DNA of 64,000 nt, taken from Marivita sp. (GTDB lineage Bacteria; Pseudomonadota; Alphaproteobacteria; Rhodobacterales; Rhodobacteraceae). Below the pieces are notes generated by a model that searched no databases, was not told the DNA's origin, and saw only the letters and a list, made by a program, of their open reading frames with translations. The stretch spans positions 1 through 64,000 of the forward strand of contig NZ_JALEGT010000019.1 in assembly GCF_022763305.1 (NCBI RefSeq). The letters are read 5' to 3'. Numbering within the stretch: the stretch's first letter is position 1; each line of letters begins with the position of its first letter. The position numbers and the translations under genes are program-made. This document shows, one piece after another, positions 23,894 through 32,768 of this stretch.

Positions 23894-25506
23894 GCCTGCT
23901 CAACATCGAGACCCTGTCGCTTGCGATCCACGGCACGCCGATCCTCAAGCGGATTTCGCTGGAGATTGCCGAGGGAGAGATCACTGCGCTCACCGGCGAA
24001 AGCGGCTCCGGCAAGTCCATGACCGCCTTCGCCACGATGGGCCTGCTGCCGAAAGGGGCGACGACCAGTGGCGCTGTCACCTTTGATGGAACGAACCTGC
24101 TGACATTGGCAGAGCCGAAGATGTGCGACCTGCGCGGGCGTGAGATCGGCATGGTGTTTCAGGAACCGATGACGGCGCTGAACCCGGTGCAGACCATCGG
24201 CGCGCAAGTGATGGAGACGATCCTCATCCATAAAGCGATGCCGCCCGAGAAGGCGGAAGAGCGCGCCCGCGACGTCCTTGCCCGCGTAGGCCTGCCGCCT
24301 GACCGTTTCCCTCTGTCCCGCTACCCGCATGAACTCAGCGGCGGCCAGCGCCAGCGCGTCGTCATCGCCATGGCCATCGCCCTGCGCCCGCGCCTGCTGA
24401 TCGCGGACGAGCCGACGACGGCGCTCGACGTCACCACACAGGCGCAAATCCTCGACCTGCTCAAACGGCTGGTCAAAGAGGACGGCATGGCTTTGATGAT
24501 GATCACCCATGATCTGGCTGTGGTGAGCGACATGGCCGACACGCTGAACGTCATGCGCGACGGCGAAATCTTGGAATCCGGGCCAACCGCGCAGATCCTG
24601 CGCGAGATGCGCCACCCCTACACACGCGCCCTTTTCGAAGCCTCCCGCCATCAGGCCGATCTTGGGACAGCCAAGGCAAACGCGCCGCTCCTTTCAGTCC
24701 AGAACGTCAACCGCGACTATCCCCTCCCGCGAACATCCCTCGTCGGAACACGGCCACTGTTCCGCGCCGTGAAAAACGTCAGCTTCGAGATCAAACGCAG
24801 TGAACGCGTGGGTCTTGTCGGCGAGTCCGGCTGTGGCAAATCCACCCTGACACGGGCCATCCTCGGGCTGGAGCCCACGCAAGGCGGACAGATCACACTC
24901 GACGGCGATCCGGTCTGGCAGGACGGCCATCCGAACCTCCAAGTGCGGCGCAAGATGCAGGTGGTGTTTCAGGACCCCTATGGCAGCTTCAATCCCCGCC
25001 ACCGGGTTGCTCGCCTGATCACCGAACCCTTTCACCTTCTGCCCGATCCGCCAAAAGGCGCCGCGCGTGACACGGCGATTGCCGAGGCACTCACCGCCGT
25101 GGGCCTCAAACCCGAAGATGCCGACCGCCACATCCACGCCTTCTCTGGCGGCCAGCGCCAGCGCATCGCCATTGCCCGCGCGCTGATCATCAAGCCCGAC
25201 CTCATCGTCTTCGATGAAGCAGTGTCCGCCCTCGACGTGCGGGTGCGGGCGCAGATCCTCGACCTGATGGCCGATCTCAGCCGCGCCTATGGCCTGACCT
25301 ATCTCTTCATCAGCCACGACCTGAGCGTCGTGCGCTCCATCACCGACCGCGTGATGGTCATGCGCGCGGGCGAGATCGTCGAGGATCGACCCACCGCAGA
25401 CATCTTCGCAGCCCCTGATCACCCCTATACGCGCGAATTGATGGACGCCGCCCCACACCTGCCCGATTTTCCGGAGGCCCAAGATGCTCCCCAGCCTGCC
25501 CTTTGA
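23890..25506 (+). CDS. fused double ATP-binding ABC protein (DppD-DppF type)
   Basis: Product of 538 residues comprising two complete ATPase domains. The first (about 1-255) has Walker [10 protein letters not shown] near 37-45, signature LSGGQRQR near 152 and Walker [13 protein letters not shown]. The second (about 280-525) has GESGCGKST near 315, signature FSGGQRQR near 418 and [12 protein letters not shown]. In E. coli these are separate DppD and DppF proteins. The fusion is common in alphaproteobacteria. It drives import through the two permeases just upstream. The 3' end overlaps the aldehyde dehydrogenase start by 23 bases, tying transport to catabolism. Confidence 0.94.
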   Translation: MSLLNIETLSLAIHGTPILKRISLEIAEGEITALTGESGSGKSMTAFATMGLLPKGATTSGAVTFDGTNLLTLAEPKMCDLRGREIGMVFQEPMTALNPVQTIGAQVMETILIHKAMPPEKAEERARDVLARVGLPPDRFPLSRYPHELSGGQRQRVVIAMAIALRPRLLIADEPTTALDVTTQAQILDLLKRLVKEDGMALMMITHDLAVVSDMADTLNVMRDGEILESGPTAQILREMRHPYTRALFEASRHQADLGTAKANAPLLSVQNVNRDYPLPRTSLVGTRPLFRAVKNVSFEIKRSERVGLVGESGCGKSTLTRAILGLEPTQGGQITLDGDPVWQDGHPNLQVRRKMQVVFQDPYGSFNPRHRVARLITEPFHLLPDPPKGAARDTAIAEALTAVGLKPEDADRHIHAFSGGQRQRIAIARALIIKPDLIVFDEAVSALDVRVRAQILDLMADLSRAYGLTYLFISHDLSVVRSITDRVMVMRAGEIVEDRPTADIFAAPDHPYTRELMDAAPHLPDFPEAQDAPQPAL

Positions 25507-26929
25507 TCCCAGTCACGTCCTGATCGGCGGCTCATGGCGCGCGACCGAAAAGACAGTCCCGCTGATCAACCCGTCCGATGGCAACACGCTTTGCGAGATC
25601 GCTCGTAGCAATGACGCCGCTGTCGATGACGCCGTCAAAGCTGCTCAACACGCCCTTGATAGCACGTGGGGTCGCATGAGCGCCCTGGAGCGGGGGCGAT
25701 GCCTGACGCGACTGGGCCAGCTTGTGTTGGACCACACCGAGCTATTGACCACGCTGGAAACCCTCGATGTCGGCAAACCCGTCACGCAGGCCCGCGCGGA
25801 TGCCATCGCGCTGGCCCGGTATTGCGAATTCTACGGTGGCGCGGCCGACAAGGTGCATGGGGAAACCATCCCCTATCTCGACGGCTACACCGTCTACACC
25901 CTGCGCGAACCGCATGGCGTGACGGGGCACATCGTGCCGTGGAACTACCCGATGCAGATCATCGGCCGCTCTGTCGGGGCCGCCCTTGCCATGGGCAATG
26001 CCTGCGTTCTGAAACCCGCCGAAGATGCCTGCCTCACCGCGCTGATGTTCGCACATCTCGCGAAAGAGGCCGGCTTTCCCGATGGCGCGCTGAACGTGAT
26101 CCCCGGCCTGGGCGCTGAGGCGGGTGCCGCGCTGGCCCGCCATCCCGGTGTGCACCATCTGAGCTTCACCGGATCGGTCCAGACCGGTCGCATTATCCAG
26201 ACGCTCGCCGCCGAGAACGTCGTGCCCGTCACGCTGGAACTTGGGGGCAAATCCCCCCAGATCGTGTTCGAGGATGCCGATCTCGATGCGGCCTTGCCAT
26301 TTCTGGTCAACGCAGGCCTCCAAAACGCAGGTCAGACTTGCTCCGCCGCCTCGCGCATCCTGATCCAGCGCGGCGTCTACGACGCGGTCGCGGCCCGCAT
26401 GGCCGAGGCGTATCGCGCCAAACGCATCGGTCCGGCGAATAGCGATCCGGACATTGGCCCGCTGATTTCGACCAAGCAGAAGATGCGCCTTGAGACCCTG
26501 CTCGGGGCAGCGCAGGATCTGCCCTGCATCGCCGAAACCCCAATGCCAGCCGACCTGCCGCGCGAGGGGGCCTATGTCCAACCCCGGCTCTACGGCCCGG
26601 TGCCATCGGATCACCCACTGGCACAGGACGAGCTTTTTGGCCCCGTGCAGGTGCTGATCCCCTTTGACACCGAAGATGAGGCGATCAAGATCGCCAACGG
26701 CACGATCTACGGCCTCGTCGCCGGGGTCTGGACAGACAGTGGCGCCCGCCAGATGCGGCTGGCCAAGGCGCTGAAAACCGGGCAGGTTTTCCTCAACAAT
26801 TACGGCGCGGGTGGTGGGGTCGAACTCCCCTTTGGCGGCATCGGCAAATCCGGCCATGGCCGCGAAAAGGGGTTCGAGGCGCTCTATGGCTTCTCGACGC
26901 TCAAGACCGTCGCCGCGAAACACGGGTAA
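25484..26929 (+). CDS. aldehyde dehydrogenase family protein
   Basis: Product of 481 residues, normal for the NAD(P)-dependent family. The catalytic Cys286 lies in NAGQTCSAASR and the general base Glu252 in TLELGGKSPQIV. The NAD-binding motif FTGSVQTG and the C-terminal NYGAGGGVELPFGGIGKSGHGREKG block are clear. It most resembles betaine- or aminobutyraldehyde-type enzymes, but the substrate cannot be fixed by eye. The gene starts inside the end of the transporter ATPase gene, so it belongs to the same operon and probably oxidises an aldehyde derived from the imported compound. Confidence 0.92.
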   Translation: MLPSLPFDPSHVLIGGSWRATEKTVPLINPSDGNTLCEIARSNDAAVDDAVKAAQHALDSTWGRMSALERGRCLTRLGQLVLDHTELLTTLETLDVGKPVTQARADAIALARYCEFYGGAADKVHGETIPYLDGYTVYTLREPHGVTGHIVPWNYPMQIIGRSVGAALAMGNACVLKPAEDACLTALMFAHLAKEAGFPDGALNVIPGLGAEAGAALARHPGVHHLSFTGSVQTGRIIQTLAAENVVPVTLELGGKSPQIVFEDADLDAALPFLVNAGLQNAGQTCSAASRILIQRGVYDAVAARMAEAYRAKRIGPANSDPDIGPLISTKQKMRLETLLGAAQDLPCIAETPMPADLPREGAYVQPRLYGPVPSDHPLAQDELFGPVQVLIPFDTEDEAIKIANGTIYGLVAGVWTDSGARQMRLAKALKTGQVFLNNYGAGGGVELPFGGIGKSGHGREKGFEALYGFSTLKTVAAKHG

Positions 26930-26941
26930 GGGAGGACCACC

Positions 26942-27682
26942 ATGAGGCTCAAGGACAAGACGGCCATCGTCACCGGAGGCGCTTCGGGCTTTGGCGCAGG
27001 CATCGCGCGCAAATTCGCAGTCGAGGGTGCCACGGTGATGGTCGTCGACCTGAACACCGACGCCGCCGAAACCATCGCGCAGGAAATCGGCGGCCGCGCC
27101 CACATTGCCGATGTGTCGAACGGCGATCAGGTGGCCGACATGGTCGAAACCGCGATCACCACGATGGGCCATGTGGACATTATGGTGAACAATGCCGGTG
27201 TGACCCACTTGCCCGGCCCGATGGAGGACATCACCGAAGAAGATTTCGACCGTGTTTTTGCCGTGAACTGCAAATCCGTCTACCTCAGCGCGCGCAGCCT
27301 TGTGCCGCATTTCAAATATCGCGGATCGGGCACCATCCTCAACATCGCCTCCACCGCCGGTGTCTCGCCGCGCCCGCGTCTGAACTGGTACAACGCCTCC
27401 AAGGGCTGGATGATCACCGCCACGCGCACCATGGCGGTCGAACTCGCCCCCGACGGCATCCGCGTGAACGCCCTCAACCCGGTGGCGGGGGAAACACCGC
27501 TGCTCAAAAGCTTCATGGGCGAGGACACGCCCGAAATTCGCGCCAAGTTCCTGGCGACCATCCCGCTCGGACGCTTCTCGCAACCCGAAGACCTGGGCAA
27601 CGCCGCAGCCTTCCTCTGCTCGGACGAGGCCAGCATGATCACCGGCGTCTGCATGGAAGTGGACGGAGGCCGCTGCATATGA
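26942..27682 (+). CDS. short-chain dehydrogenase/reductase (SDR)
   Basis: Product of 246 residues, classical SDR length. The NAD(P)-binding motif TGGASGFG lies at 11-18, Asp36 (VVDLNTD) favours NAD over NADP, NNAG is at 83-86, and the catalytic residues are Ser137 (IASTAG), Tyr150 and Lys154 (WYNASKGW). It ends in GVCMEVDGGRCI, typical of glucose- or 3-oxoacyl-type SDRs. It follows the aldehyde dehydrogenase gene by 12 bases behind GGGAGGA. In the operon it likely oxidises an alcohol to the ketone or aldehyde handled next; the substrate is unknown. Confidence 0.93.
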   Translation: MRLKDKTAIVTGGASGFGAGIARKFAVEGATVMVVDLNTDAAETIAQEIGGRAHIADVSNGDQVADMVETAITTMGHVDIMVNNAGVTHLPGPMEDITEEDFDRVFAVNCKSVYLSARSLVPHFKYRGSGTILNIASTAGVSPRPRLNWYNASKGWMITATRTMAVELAPDGIRVNALNPVAGETPLLKSFMGEDTPEIRAKFLATIPLGRFSQPEDLGNAAAFLCSDEASMITGVCMEVDGGRCI

Positions 27683-27718
27683 CCTGTGCTTCTCTGGTTC
27701 ACAAATACTTCGGGGAGT

Positions 27719-27738
27719 GTGAGGGGCTGGCCCCTCAC
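27719..27738 (+). other. intercistronic hairpin between the SDR and P1 peptidase genes
   Basis: An 8-bp perfect stem (GTGAGGGG/CCCCTCAC) with a CTGG loop lies 36 bases after the SDR stop and 30 bases before the next start. There is no T run. It may protect the upstream message or lower expression of the peptidase. Confidence 0.5.
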
Positions 27739-27767
27739 TCCGACGCAGCCACAAGAGGAGCGCCGAG

Positions 27768-28775
27768 ATGACGCCCGGCCCGCGCAATCTGATCACCGAC
27801 GTCGCAGGTCTGGCTGTTGGCAACGCACAGGATGATGCGCTGAAATCCGGCACCACGGTGCTGCTGTCCCAAGACGGCCCGATGACCACCAGCTATTCGG
27901 TCATGGGCGGTGCTCCGGGCACGCGGGACACAGATCTTCTGGAACCGGACAAGACGGTGCCCGGCGTCGATGCCATTGTCCTGTCGGGCGGGTCCGCATT
28001 TGGCCTTGCCGCAGCACAGGGTGTGATGGACGCACTGGCGCGGCAGGGGCGCGGGTTCCAGGTACATTCGGCCCGCGTGCCCATCGTGCCGGCGGCGATC
28101 GTCTTCGACCTTCTCAACAACGGGCAGAAGGATTGGACGGACAACCCCTACCCAACCTTGGGACAACAAGCGCTCGCGAACGCTTCGCAGGACTTTGTGC
28201 TTGGCACCACCGGTGCGGGAACCGGGGCGACGGATGCGCAGCACAAGGGCGGGCTGGGATCGGCCTCGCTGGTTCTGCCGGATGGCACCACCATTGGCGC
28301 GCTTGTCGTGGTCAATGCGCTTGGCAGTGCGACCACCCCGTCCGGACGGCATTTCTGGGCCGCCCCGTTCGAGATCGGCGACGAATTCGGCGGGCTGGGC
28401 CCAGATCCGGCCAGCAATCTCCAACCCCTGCGCCCCAGCCGCAAGGCTGCGGCAATGGCGCAGCATGGCAACACGACCATCGGAATCGTCGCCACCGATG
28501 CCACGCTCGACAAGGCGGCGTGCAAGCGGCTGGCGACGGCGGCGCATGATGGCTATGCCCGGGCACTGGTGCCTGCGCACACACCTTACGATGGCGATCT
28601 GATCTTTGCCTCCAGCACCGGGCGACGTGGTCCGCCTTCGGACGAGGTCATGCCGATGCTGGGGCATTTCGCGTCGGTCTGCATGGCGCGCGCCATTGCC
28701 CGCGCGATCTGGGAGGCGACGCCCAGTGCCAATGACGCCCTTCCGACGGCGCGGCAGGAGATTTTGCAAACCTGA
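27768..28775 (+). CDS. P1 family peptidase (DmpA/BapA-like, N-terminal nucleophile)
   Basis: Product of 335 residues matching the self-processing P1/DmpA family: NLITDVAGLAVGNAQDD at the start, ETDLL-like TDLLEPDKTVPGVDAIVLSGGSAFGL, then GTTGAGTGATDAQHKGGLGSAS. Autocleavage normally occurs before a Ser or Thr that opens the beta chain (VATDA strand). Here the likely site is in GNTTIGIVATDATLDKAACKRLA, giving a Thr nucleophile. Family members cleave beta-amino acids, amides or small peptides from the N-terminus. As the last gene of the transporter operon it probably hydrolyses the imported compound. It has no signal peptide, so it acts in the cytoplasm. Confidence 0.88.
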   Translation: MTPGPRNLITDVAGLAVGNAQDDALKSGTTVLLSQDGPMTTSYSVMGGAPGTRDTDLLEPDKTVPGVDAIVLSGGSAFGLAAAQGVMDALARQGRGFQVHSARVPIVPAAIVFDLLNNGQKDWTDNPYPTLGQQALANASQDFVLGTTGAGTGATDAQHKGGLGSASLVLPDGTTIGALVVVNALGSATTPSGRHFWAAPFEIGDEFGGLGPDPASNLQPLRPSRKAAAMAQHGNTTIGIVATDATLDKAACKRLATAAHDGYARALVPAHTPYDGDLIFASSTGRRGPPSDEVMPMLGHFASVCMARAIARAIWEATPSANDALPTARQEILQT

Positions 28776-28791
28776 CTTTGCAGGTTGGCAC

Positions 28792-29583
28792 TCAGCGCAG
28801 GATCGGCGGTTTCTCAGGATCGCTGCCCGGTGCCATCCGCTCGACCCTTACAGGCGCTTCCGGCTCCGGCAGATCGAACCGCAGGCCCACCCGAGCAAGC
28901 TGTGCCGTGACGAGATCGCTGTCGCGCAGGAACACCACGTCAAGTGCTGCGGCCTCCAGACCCGAGAAGATCAGCGCCTCCTGAATGGCCCGCGCCAACG
29001 CACCTTCGGCTCCCGGCACCGCACCAGTGAACCCGATCAGGTGACCGCGAACGCCATTCTCATACAGCACTTCCGCCAGATACCCGCGCCGGGCCAGCCC
29101 CGAGGCCGTCCGCAGCTTGGCGTCGATGGCTTCGAGCAACCCATCCGGCAACGCTCCCGGCGCGCGCAGTTCTTCCGGGCGCGCTTCGGCTTCTGACGGG
29201 CCTTGGGACACGGTTTCGGCCAGCCAATCCACCGCCTCGGAGGGCAACAGGATCGACGAAGGCGCCACCTCGGGGTTCAGCGCAATGCCGATCCCCTGCC
29301 CCGCCAGCATTCCGACAATCGACCGCCCCGACAAAGCGGCATAGGGCACAACGCGGCCAGCAAAAGCGCCCAGCCGCTCCTCGGTGTCGAACACAAGGAC
29401 AAACCGCGCATCGCCCAGATCGAAAAGCTCCGGCTCGGCCTGATCGCCCTCGGCCTCGCGGGCGAGCATCAGAAACAGCTCTGCCTCGGCCAGACGGTCA
29501 TAGAAGCGCAGGCGCAGAGCGTCGGCGTCGGGGTTTGCCTCCATCGAGGCATGCGCGTGATCGAGCGGGGTCTGCAATGTCAT
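28792..29583 (-). CDS. SseB family protein
   Basis: Product of 263 residues. The N-terminal part (about 20-130) is an SseB-type domain: LFDLGDARFVLVFDTEERLGAFAGRVVPYAALSGRSIVGMLAG and GIALNPEVAPSSILLPSEAVDWL. The C-terminal part (about 150-240) resembles the SseB C-terminal domain with AEVLYENGVRGHLIGFTGAV. The function is unknown; E. coli SseB is linked to serine metabolism only by phenotype. Its start codon overlaps the stop of the upstream UDG-like gene by four bases. It converges with the P1 peptidase gene 16 bases away, and no terminator separates them. Confidence 0.8.
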   Translation of the reverse strand: MTLQTPLDHAHASMEANPDADALRLRFYDRLAEAELFLMLAREAEGDQAEPELFDLGDARFVLVFDTEERLGAFAGRVVPYAALSGRSIVGMLAGQGIGIALNPEVAPSSILLPSEAVDWLAETVSQGPSEAEARPEELRAPGALPDGLLEAIDAKLRTASGLARRGYLAEVLYENGVRGHLIGFTGAVPGAEGALARAIQEALIFSGLEAAALDVVFLRDSDLVTAQLARVGLRFDLPEPEAPVRVERMAPGSDPEKPPILR

Positions 29584-30161
29584 GCCATCACCTCCTGCAC
29601 CCGGGTCCGCAGGGCGGGCAGCACCTCGGCCTCAAACCACGGGTTTTTCCTGATCCATGCCGTATTGCGCCAGCTTGGATGCGGCAAGGGCAGAACCGAT
29701 GGCCAATGGTCGCGCCAGGTGCGCACCACTTCGGTCACACCGGCCTTTGTCCGCAGGTGATACTTGTGGGCATACCCCCCGACCACCAGCTTCAGCGGCA
29801 CATTTCCGACGTGATCCAGAACTTCCGCATGCCAGGTCTGGCGGCAGATCGCGGGGGGCGGCAGGTCTGACCCAGCCGCATCATAGCCGGGAAAGCAAAA
29901 GCCCATCGGGACAATGGCAACGCGGCTCTGGTCGTAGAACGCCGCGCGGTCCAGCCCCAGCCAGTCGCGCAGGCGGTCGCCCGAGGGATCGTCAAACGGG
30001 GTCCGGCTGTTATGCGCGCGCAGTCCAGGTGCCTGAGAACAGATCAAAAGGCGCGCCCCGGGGCGGAACCAGACCACGGGTTTCGGGCGGTGCCGGGTGG
30101 CGGTGACGGCAAAGCGGTCGGCACAGAGGGTGCAGTCGGACAGGCGGTTCTGAAGGGTCAT
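29580..30161 (-). CDS. uracil-DNA glycosylase superfamily protein
   Basis: Product of 193 residues of the short UDG-like family. A CTLC pair (Cys10, Cys13) sits near the N-terminus. The motif-A-like segment is SQAPGLRAHNSRTPFDDPSGDRLRDWLG, and the C-terminal LPLPHPSWRNTAW matches the HPS motif that inserts into DNA in UDGs. In family 4/5 enzymes the Cys pair helps hold an Fe-S cluster, but the full set of four is not obvious here. It may excise damaged bases, though many members are untested. It overlaps the SseB gene by four bases (ATGA). Confidence 0.85.
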   Translation of the reverse strand: MTLQNRLSDCTLCADRFAVTATRHRPKPVVWFRPGARLLICSQAPGLRAHNSRTPFDDPSGDRLRDWLGLDRAAFYDQSRVAIVPMGFCFPGYDAAGSDLPPPAICRQTWHAEVLDHVGNVPLKLVVGGYAHKYHLRTKAGVTEVVRTWRDHWPSVLPLPHPSWRNTAWIRKNPWFEAEVLPALRTRVQEVMA

Positions 30162-30186
30162 GACCCGGAATGTAAGGCGCTTTGGC

Positions 30187-30693
30187 TCAAACCAAAGTCT
30201 TTGGCACGATCAGACGGGTTTCGTAGCGGATCAGCCCGGCGATCCGGTGCAGGTGATCGGGGCGAAACGCGACACAGCCTTCAGTGGGATAGCCGGGCCT
30301 GCGCCAGCGGTGCAGAAAGATCGCCGATCCCCGCCCCTTTTCGGCATGCGGCCAGTTCCAATCGGTGAGAAGCACCAGATCATAAAGCCTATCCCCCCGT
30401 CGCAGCCTTTCGTGGCTGTACGGATAGGGAGCGCGGACCATGAGGTTGTAATCCTCATGAGTCGGGTCGTCGGACCAGAGATCGCCGGGGCGGATGGGCA
30501 CCGCCCAATCGGCCGGACGCGCCATGCGGTCGGGACGGTAGAGTAGGCCCACGATGCGATGCACCCCCACAGGCGTGCCACCGTCGCCTTCGCGCTTGTC
30601 GGCGCGGATGCCGCCTTTGCCGATGGTGCAGGGCCACATCCGACCCATGAAGCGCAGACCCTGCCGGGTCAGAACCATGTCCAGAGGCGTCAC
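30187..30693 (-). CDS. L,D-transpeptidase family protein (YkuD domain)
   Basis: Product of 168 residues that is almost entirely one YkuD domain. The active site is seen in SAIFLHRWRRPGYPTEGCVAF, with His128 and the nucleophile Cys140. I see no signal peptide, although L,D-transpeptidases normally act in the periplasm; a Sec-independent route or a cytoplasmic role is possible. Likely activity: forming 3-3 peptide cross-links or attaching proteins to peptidoglycan. Its start overlaps the ribA stop by four bases, so it is translated from the ribA message. Confidence 0.87.
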   Translation of the reverse strand: MTPLDMVLTRQGLRFMGRMWPCTIGKGGIRADKREGDGGTPVGVHRIVGLLYRPDRMARPADWAVPIRPGDLWSDDPTHEDYNLMVRAPYPYSHERLRRGDRLYDLVLLTDWNWPHAEKGRGSAIFLHRWRRPGYPTEGCVAFRPDHLHRIAGLIRYETRLIVPKTLV

Positions 30694-31778
30694 AACAGGT
30701 GTCCCGACTTGCGCGCCTTCGTGGCGAGATAGTTGGTGTTGTGCGGGTTTTCTCCGACCTTGAGCGGTACCCGTTCGGCCACGGTGATGCCGTGCTTTTC
30801 CATCATCGCGATCTTGGCCGGGTTGTTGGTCATCAGGCGCACCGCATCGAAGCCCAGCTTGCGCAGCAGTTCTGCGCCGATCCGGAAATCCCGTTCGTCA
30901 TCCTCGAATCCCAGACGGTGATTGGCCTCGACCGTGTCGAACCCCTGATCCTGAAGCGCATAAGCCCGCATCTTGTTGGCAAGGCCAATACCCCGCCCTT
31001 CCTGGTTCAGGTAGAGCAGAACGCCCTCACCAGCAGCCCCCATCGCATTCAGCGCCCCATTGAGCTGCGGGCCGCAATCGCATTTCAGGCTGCCCAGCAG
31101 GTCGCCGGTGAAACAGGCGGAATGCAGACGCGCCAGAACGGGTTGAGCGCGATCCGGGCGACCGATCTCGATCGCGTAATGCTCTTCCGAGCCGTCCTCG
31201 GGACGGAAGACATGGAGCCGGGCGTTGGACGCGGCACGCAACGGGACCCGTGCCGACACAACACTGTCGAAGACAGCGGAAGCGCCCAGACGAGGTGCGG
31301 CAGACACCGGATCGAGCAGGGTCAGCGCATGCTCCGCCGCGAAGGTTCTGGCGTTCGCCAAGGGGGTTACGATCACCGCAGGCAAGAGGCGCGCCGATTT
31401 CGCGAGCGTGATGGCCAGACGATGCAGCGCTGCGTCCCCGTCGCGACGCGTGACAAGCGGCCCCTTCATCGGATGGGACAGGTCGTCAGCGGGATCGGCC
31501 ACAGCCTGCACCCAACGCAAGGTCGCATCGGACGGCAAAATCACGCGCGCAACGTCACCGTCATACGCCCGCGCCTTCAGGGTTTCGGCACGACGACCTG
31601 TCAGGACAAGATCAACATCTGCGCCCAATGCCATCACATCGGCAAGGCGATCCGGGCCCAGCGACTCGACCGCGAGCACAAGAAGACCGTGTGATTGCCC
31701 CAGAACGATCGGCACGCCCATGCGCAGATCCGCCCGCGCCCGGGCCAGGAGATCGGTGATGTCGGGCGCAAGGGTCAT
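30690..31778 (-). CDS. ribA: GTP cyclohydrolase II with a degenerate RibB-like N-terminus
   Basis: Product of 362 residues from the ATG at 31778; longer in-frame starts reach into the neighbouring promoter. The GCH-II domain (about 170-360) has the zinc ligands Cys222, Cys233 and Cys235 (HSACFTGDLLGSLKCDC), the catalytic region EGRGIGLANKMRAYALQ and MTNNPAKI. It opens GTP in the first step of riboflavin synthesis. The first 165 residues start like dihydroxybutanone-phosphate synthase (ADLRMGVPIVL), but the acidic active-site block DDEDRENEGD is missing, so that activity looks lost. It is divergent from the response regulator gene and followed by the L,D-transpeptidase gene. Confidence 0.93.
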   Translation of the reverse strand: MTLAPDITDLLARARADLRMGVPIVLGQSHGLLVLAVESLGPDRLADVMALGADVDLVLTGRRAETLKARAYDGDVARVILPSDATLRWVQAVADPADDLSHPMKGPLVTRRDGDAALHRLAITLAKSARLLPAVIVTPLANARTFAAEHALTLLDPVSAAPRLGASAVFDSVVSARVPLRAASNARLHVFRPEDGSEEHYAIEIGRPDRAQPVLARLHSACFTGDLLGSLKCDCGPQLNGALNAMGAAGEGVLLYLNQEGRGIGLANKMRAYALQDQGFDTVEANHRLGFEDDERDFRIGAELLRKLGFDAVRLMTNNPAKIAMMEKHGITVAERVPLKVGENPHNTNYLATKARKSGHLL

Positions 31779-31828
31779 GTAACAGAAGCGGTCCTGCGGC
31801 GGCCCTTTGCAACAAAGAGCCCCGATTT

Positions 31829-31873
31829 GTGAAACATTTGCCCCCTGGATACACGAGGCCGTGAAACACTTGC
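31829..31873. repeat. direct repeat GTGAAACAYTTGC between ribA and the response regulator gene
   Basis: GTGAAACATTTGC (31829-31841) and GTGAAACACTTGC (31861-31873) differ at one base and start 32 bases apart, close to three helical turns. They lie 65-109 bases before the response regulator start and 51-95 before ribA. Tandem sites are normal for OmpR-type regulators, so autoregulation is a plausible reading. Confidence 0.5.
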
Positions 31874-31937
31874 AGCAATTCTTGCTGACACGCAACGTCT
31901 CGCCCATGTGTCTGGAAAGCGACGGAGAGGCAACACG

Positions 31938-32624
31938 ATGGCACAGCTCAAGAATATCCTTCTGGTTGATGACGATGACGATCTGCGCGAAGCGCTGGCC
32001 GAGCAGCTTGTCATGACCGAAGACTTCGAAGTCTTCGAGGCCGATTGCGGAACCGCCGCCATGGCCCGGGTCAAGGAACAGCTATATGACCTGATCATTC
32101 TGGATGTCGGTCTGCCCGACACCGATGGCCGCGAATTGTGCCGGCTGATGCGCAAGCAGGGTGTGAAGGCACCGGTTCTGATGCTGACCGGGCATGATTC
32201 GGATGCCGACACCATTCTGGGCCTTGATGCGGGTGCGAACGACTACGTCACCAAGCCGTTCAAGTTCCCGGTGCTTCTGGCCCGCATCCGTGCGCAACTG
32301 CGGCAGCACGAACAATCCGAAGACGCGGTCTTCACGCTTGGGCCGTACACGTTCAAGCCGTCGATGAAACTCTTGATGACGGAAGACGACAAGAAGATCC
32401 GGCTGACGGAAAAAGAGACCAATATCCTCAAATTCCTGTATCGCTCCACTGACGGTGTGGTTGCACGCGATACGCTGCTGCACGAGGTTTGGGGTTATAA
32501 CGCGGGTGTGACGACCCACACGCTCGAGACCCATATCTATCGTCTGCGCCAGAAAATCGAACCTGATCCGTCAAACGCGCGGCTCCTCGTGACAGAGTCC
32601 GGAGGATACCGTTTGGTATCTTAA
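31938..32624 (+). CDS. OmpR-family response regulator (orphan)
   Basis: Product of 228 residues from the ATG at 31938 behind GGAGAGG. The receiver domain (1-120) has the acidic pocket at residues 11-15 (DDDDD), the phospho-acceptor Asp56 (LIILDVGLPD), the switch Thr in MLTGHD and the Lys in YVTKPFK. The C-terminal winged helix (about 130-228) has the OmpR/PhoB form: LTEKETNILKFLYRSTDGVVARDTLLHEVWGY and THTLETHIYRLRQKIEP. No histidine kinase is adjacent, so its partner is encoded elsewhere. The signal is unknown. Tandem repeats upstream could be its own binding sites, and a strong terminator follows. Confidence 0.93.
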   Translation: MAQLKNILLVDDDDDLREALAEQLVMTEDFEVFEADCGTAAMARVKEQLYDLIILDVGLPDTDGRELCRLMRKQGVKAPVLMLTGHDSDADTILGLDAGANDYVTKPFKFPVLLARIRAQLRQHEQSEDAVFTLGPYTFKPSMKLLMTEDDKKIRLTEKETNILKFLYRSTDGVVARDTLLHEVWGYNAGVTTHTLETHIYRLRQKIEPDPSNARLLVTESGGYRLVS

Positions 32625-32740
32625 GACCTAAGTCCATTTTGATTCAGATCAAAGAAGCATGGCATGCACATCTTTAAGTGAATCGTAACGGTTCCCGTCG
32701 CATATGCGGGTCATCATATGCACCTCCCTGTTGGACCTGG

Positions 32741-32768
32741 CCCCGGATCTTTTCCGGGGTCTTTTTTT
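32741..32768 (+). terminator. Rho-independent terminator after the response regulator gene
   Basis: A 7-bp stem (CCCCGGA/TCCGGGG) is followed by T-C and a run of seven T residues. It lies 116 bases past the response regulator stop, and its T run touches the stop codon of the convergent CIA30 gene. The long trailer (32625-32740) holds another inverted repeat, GCATATG-N8-CATATGC at 32700-32721. Confidence 0.88.
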
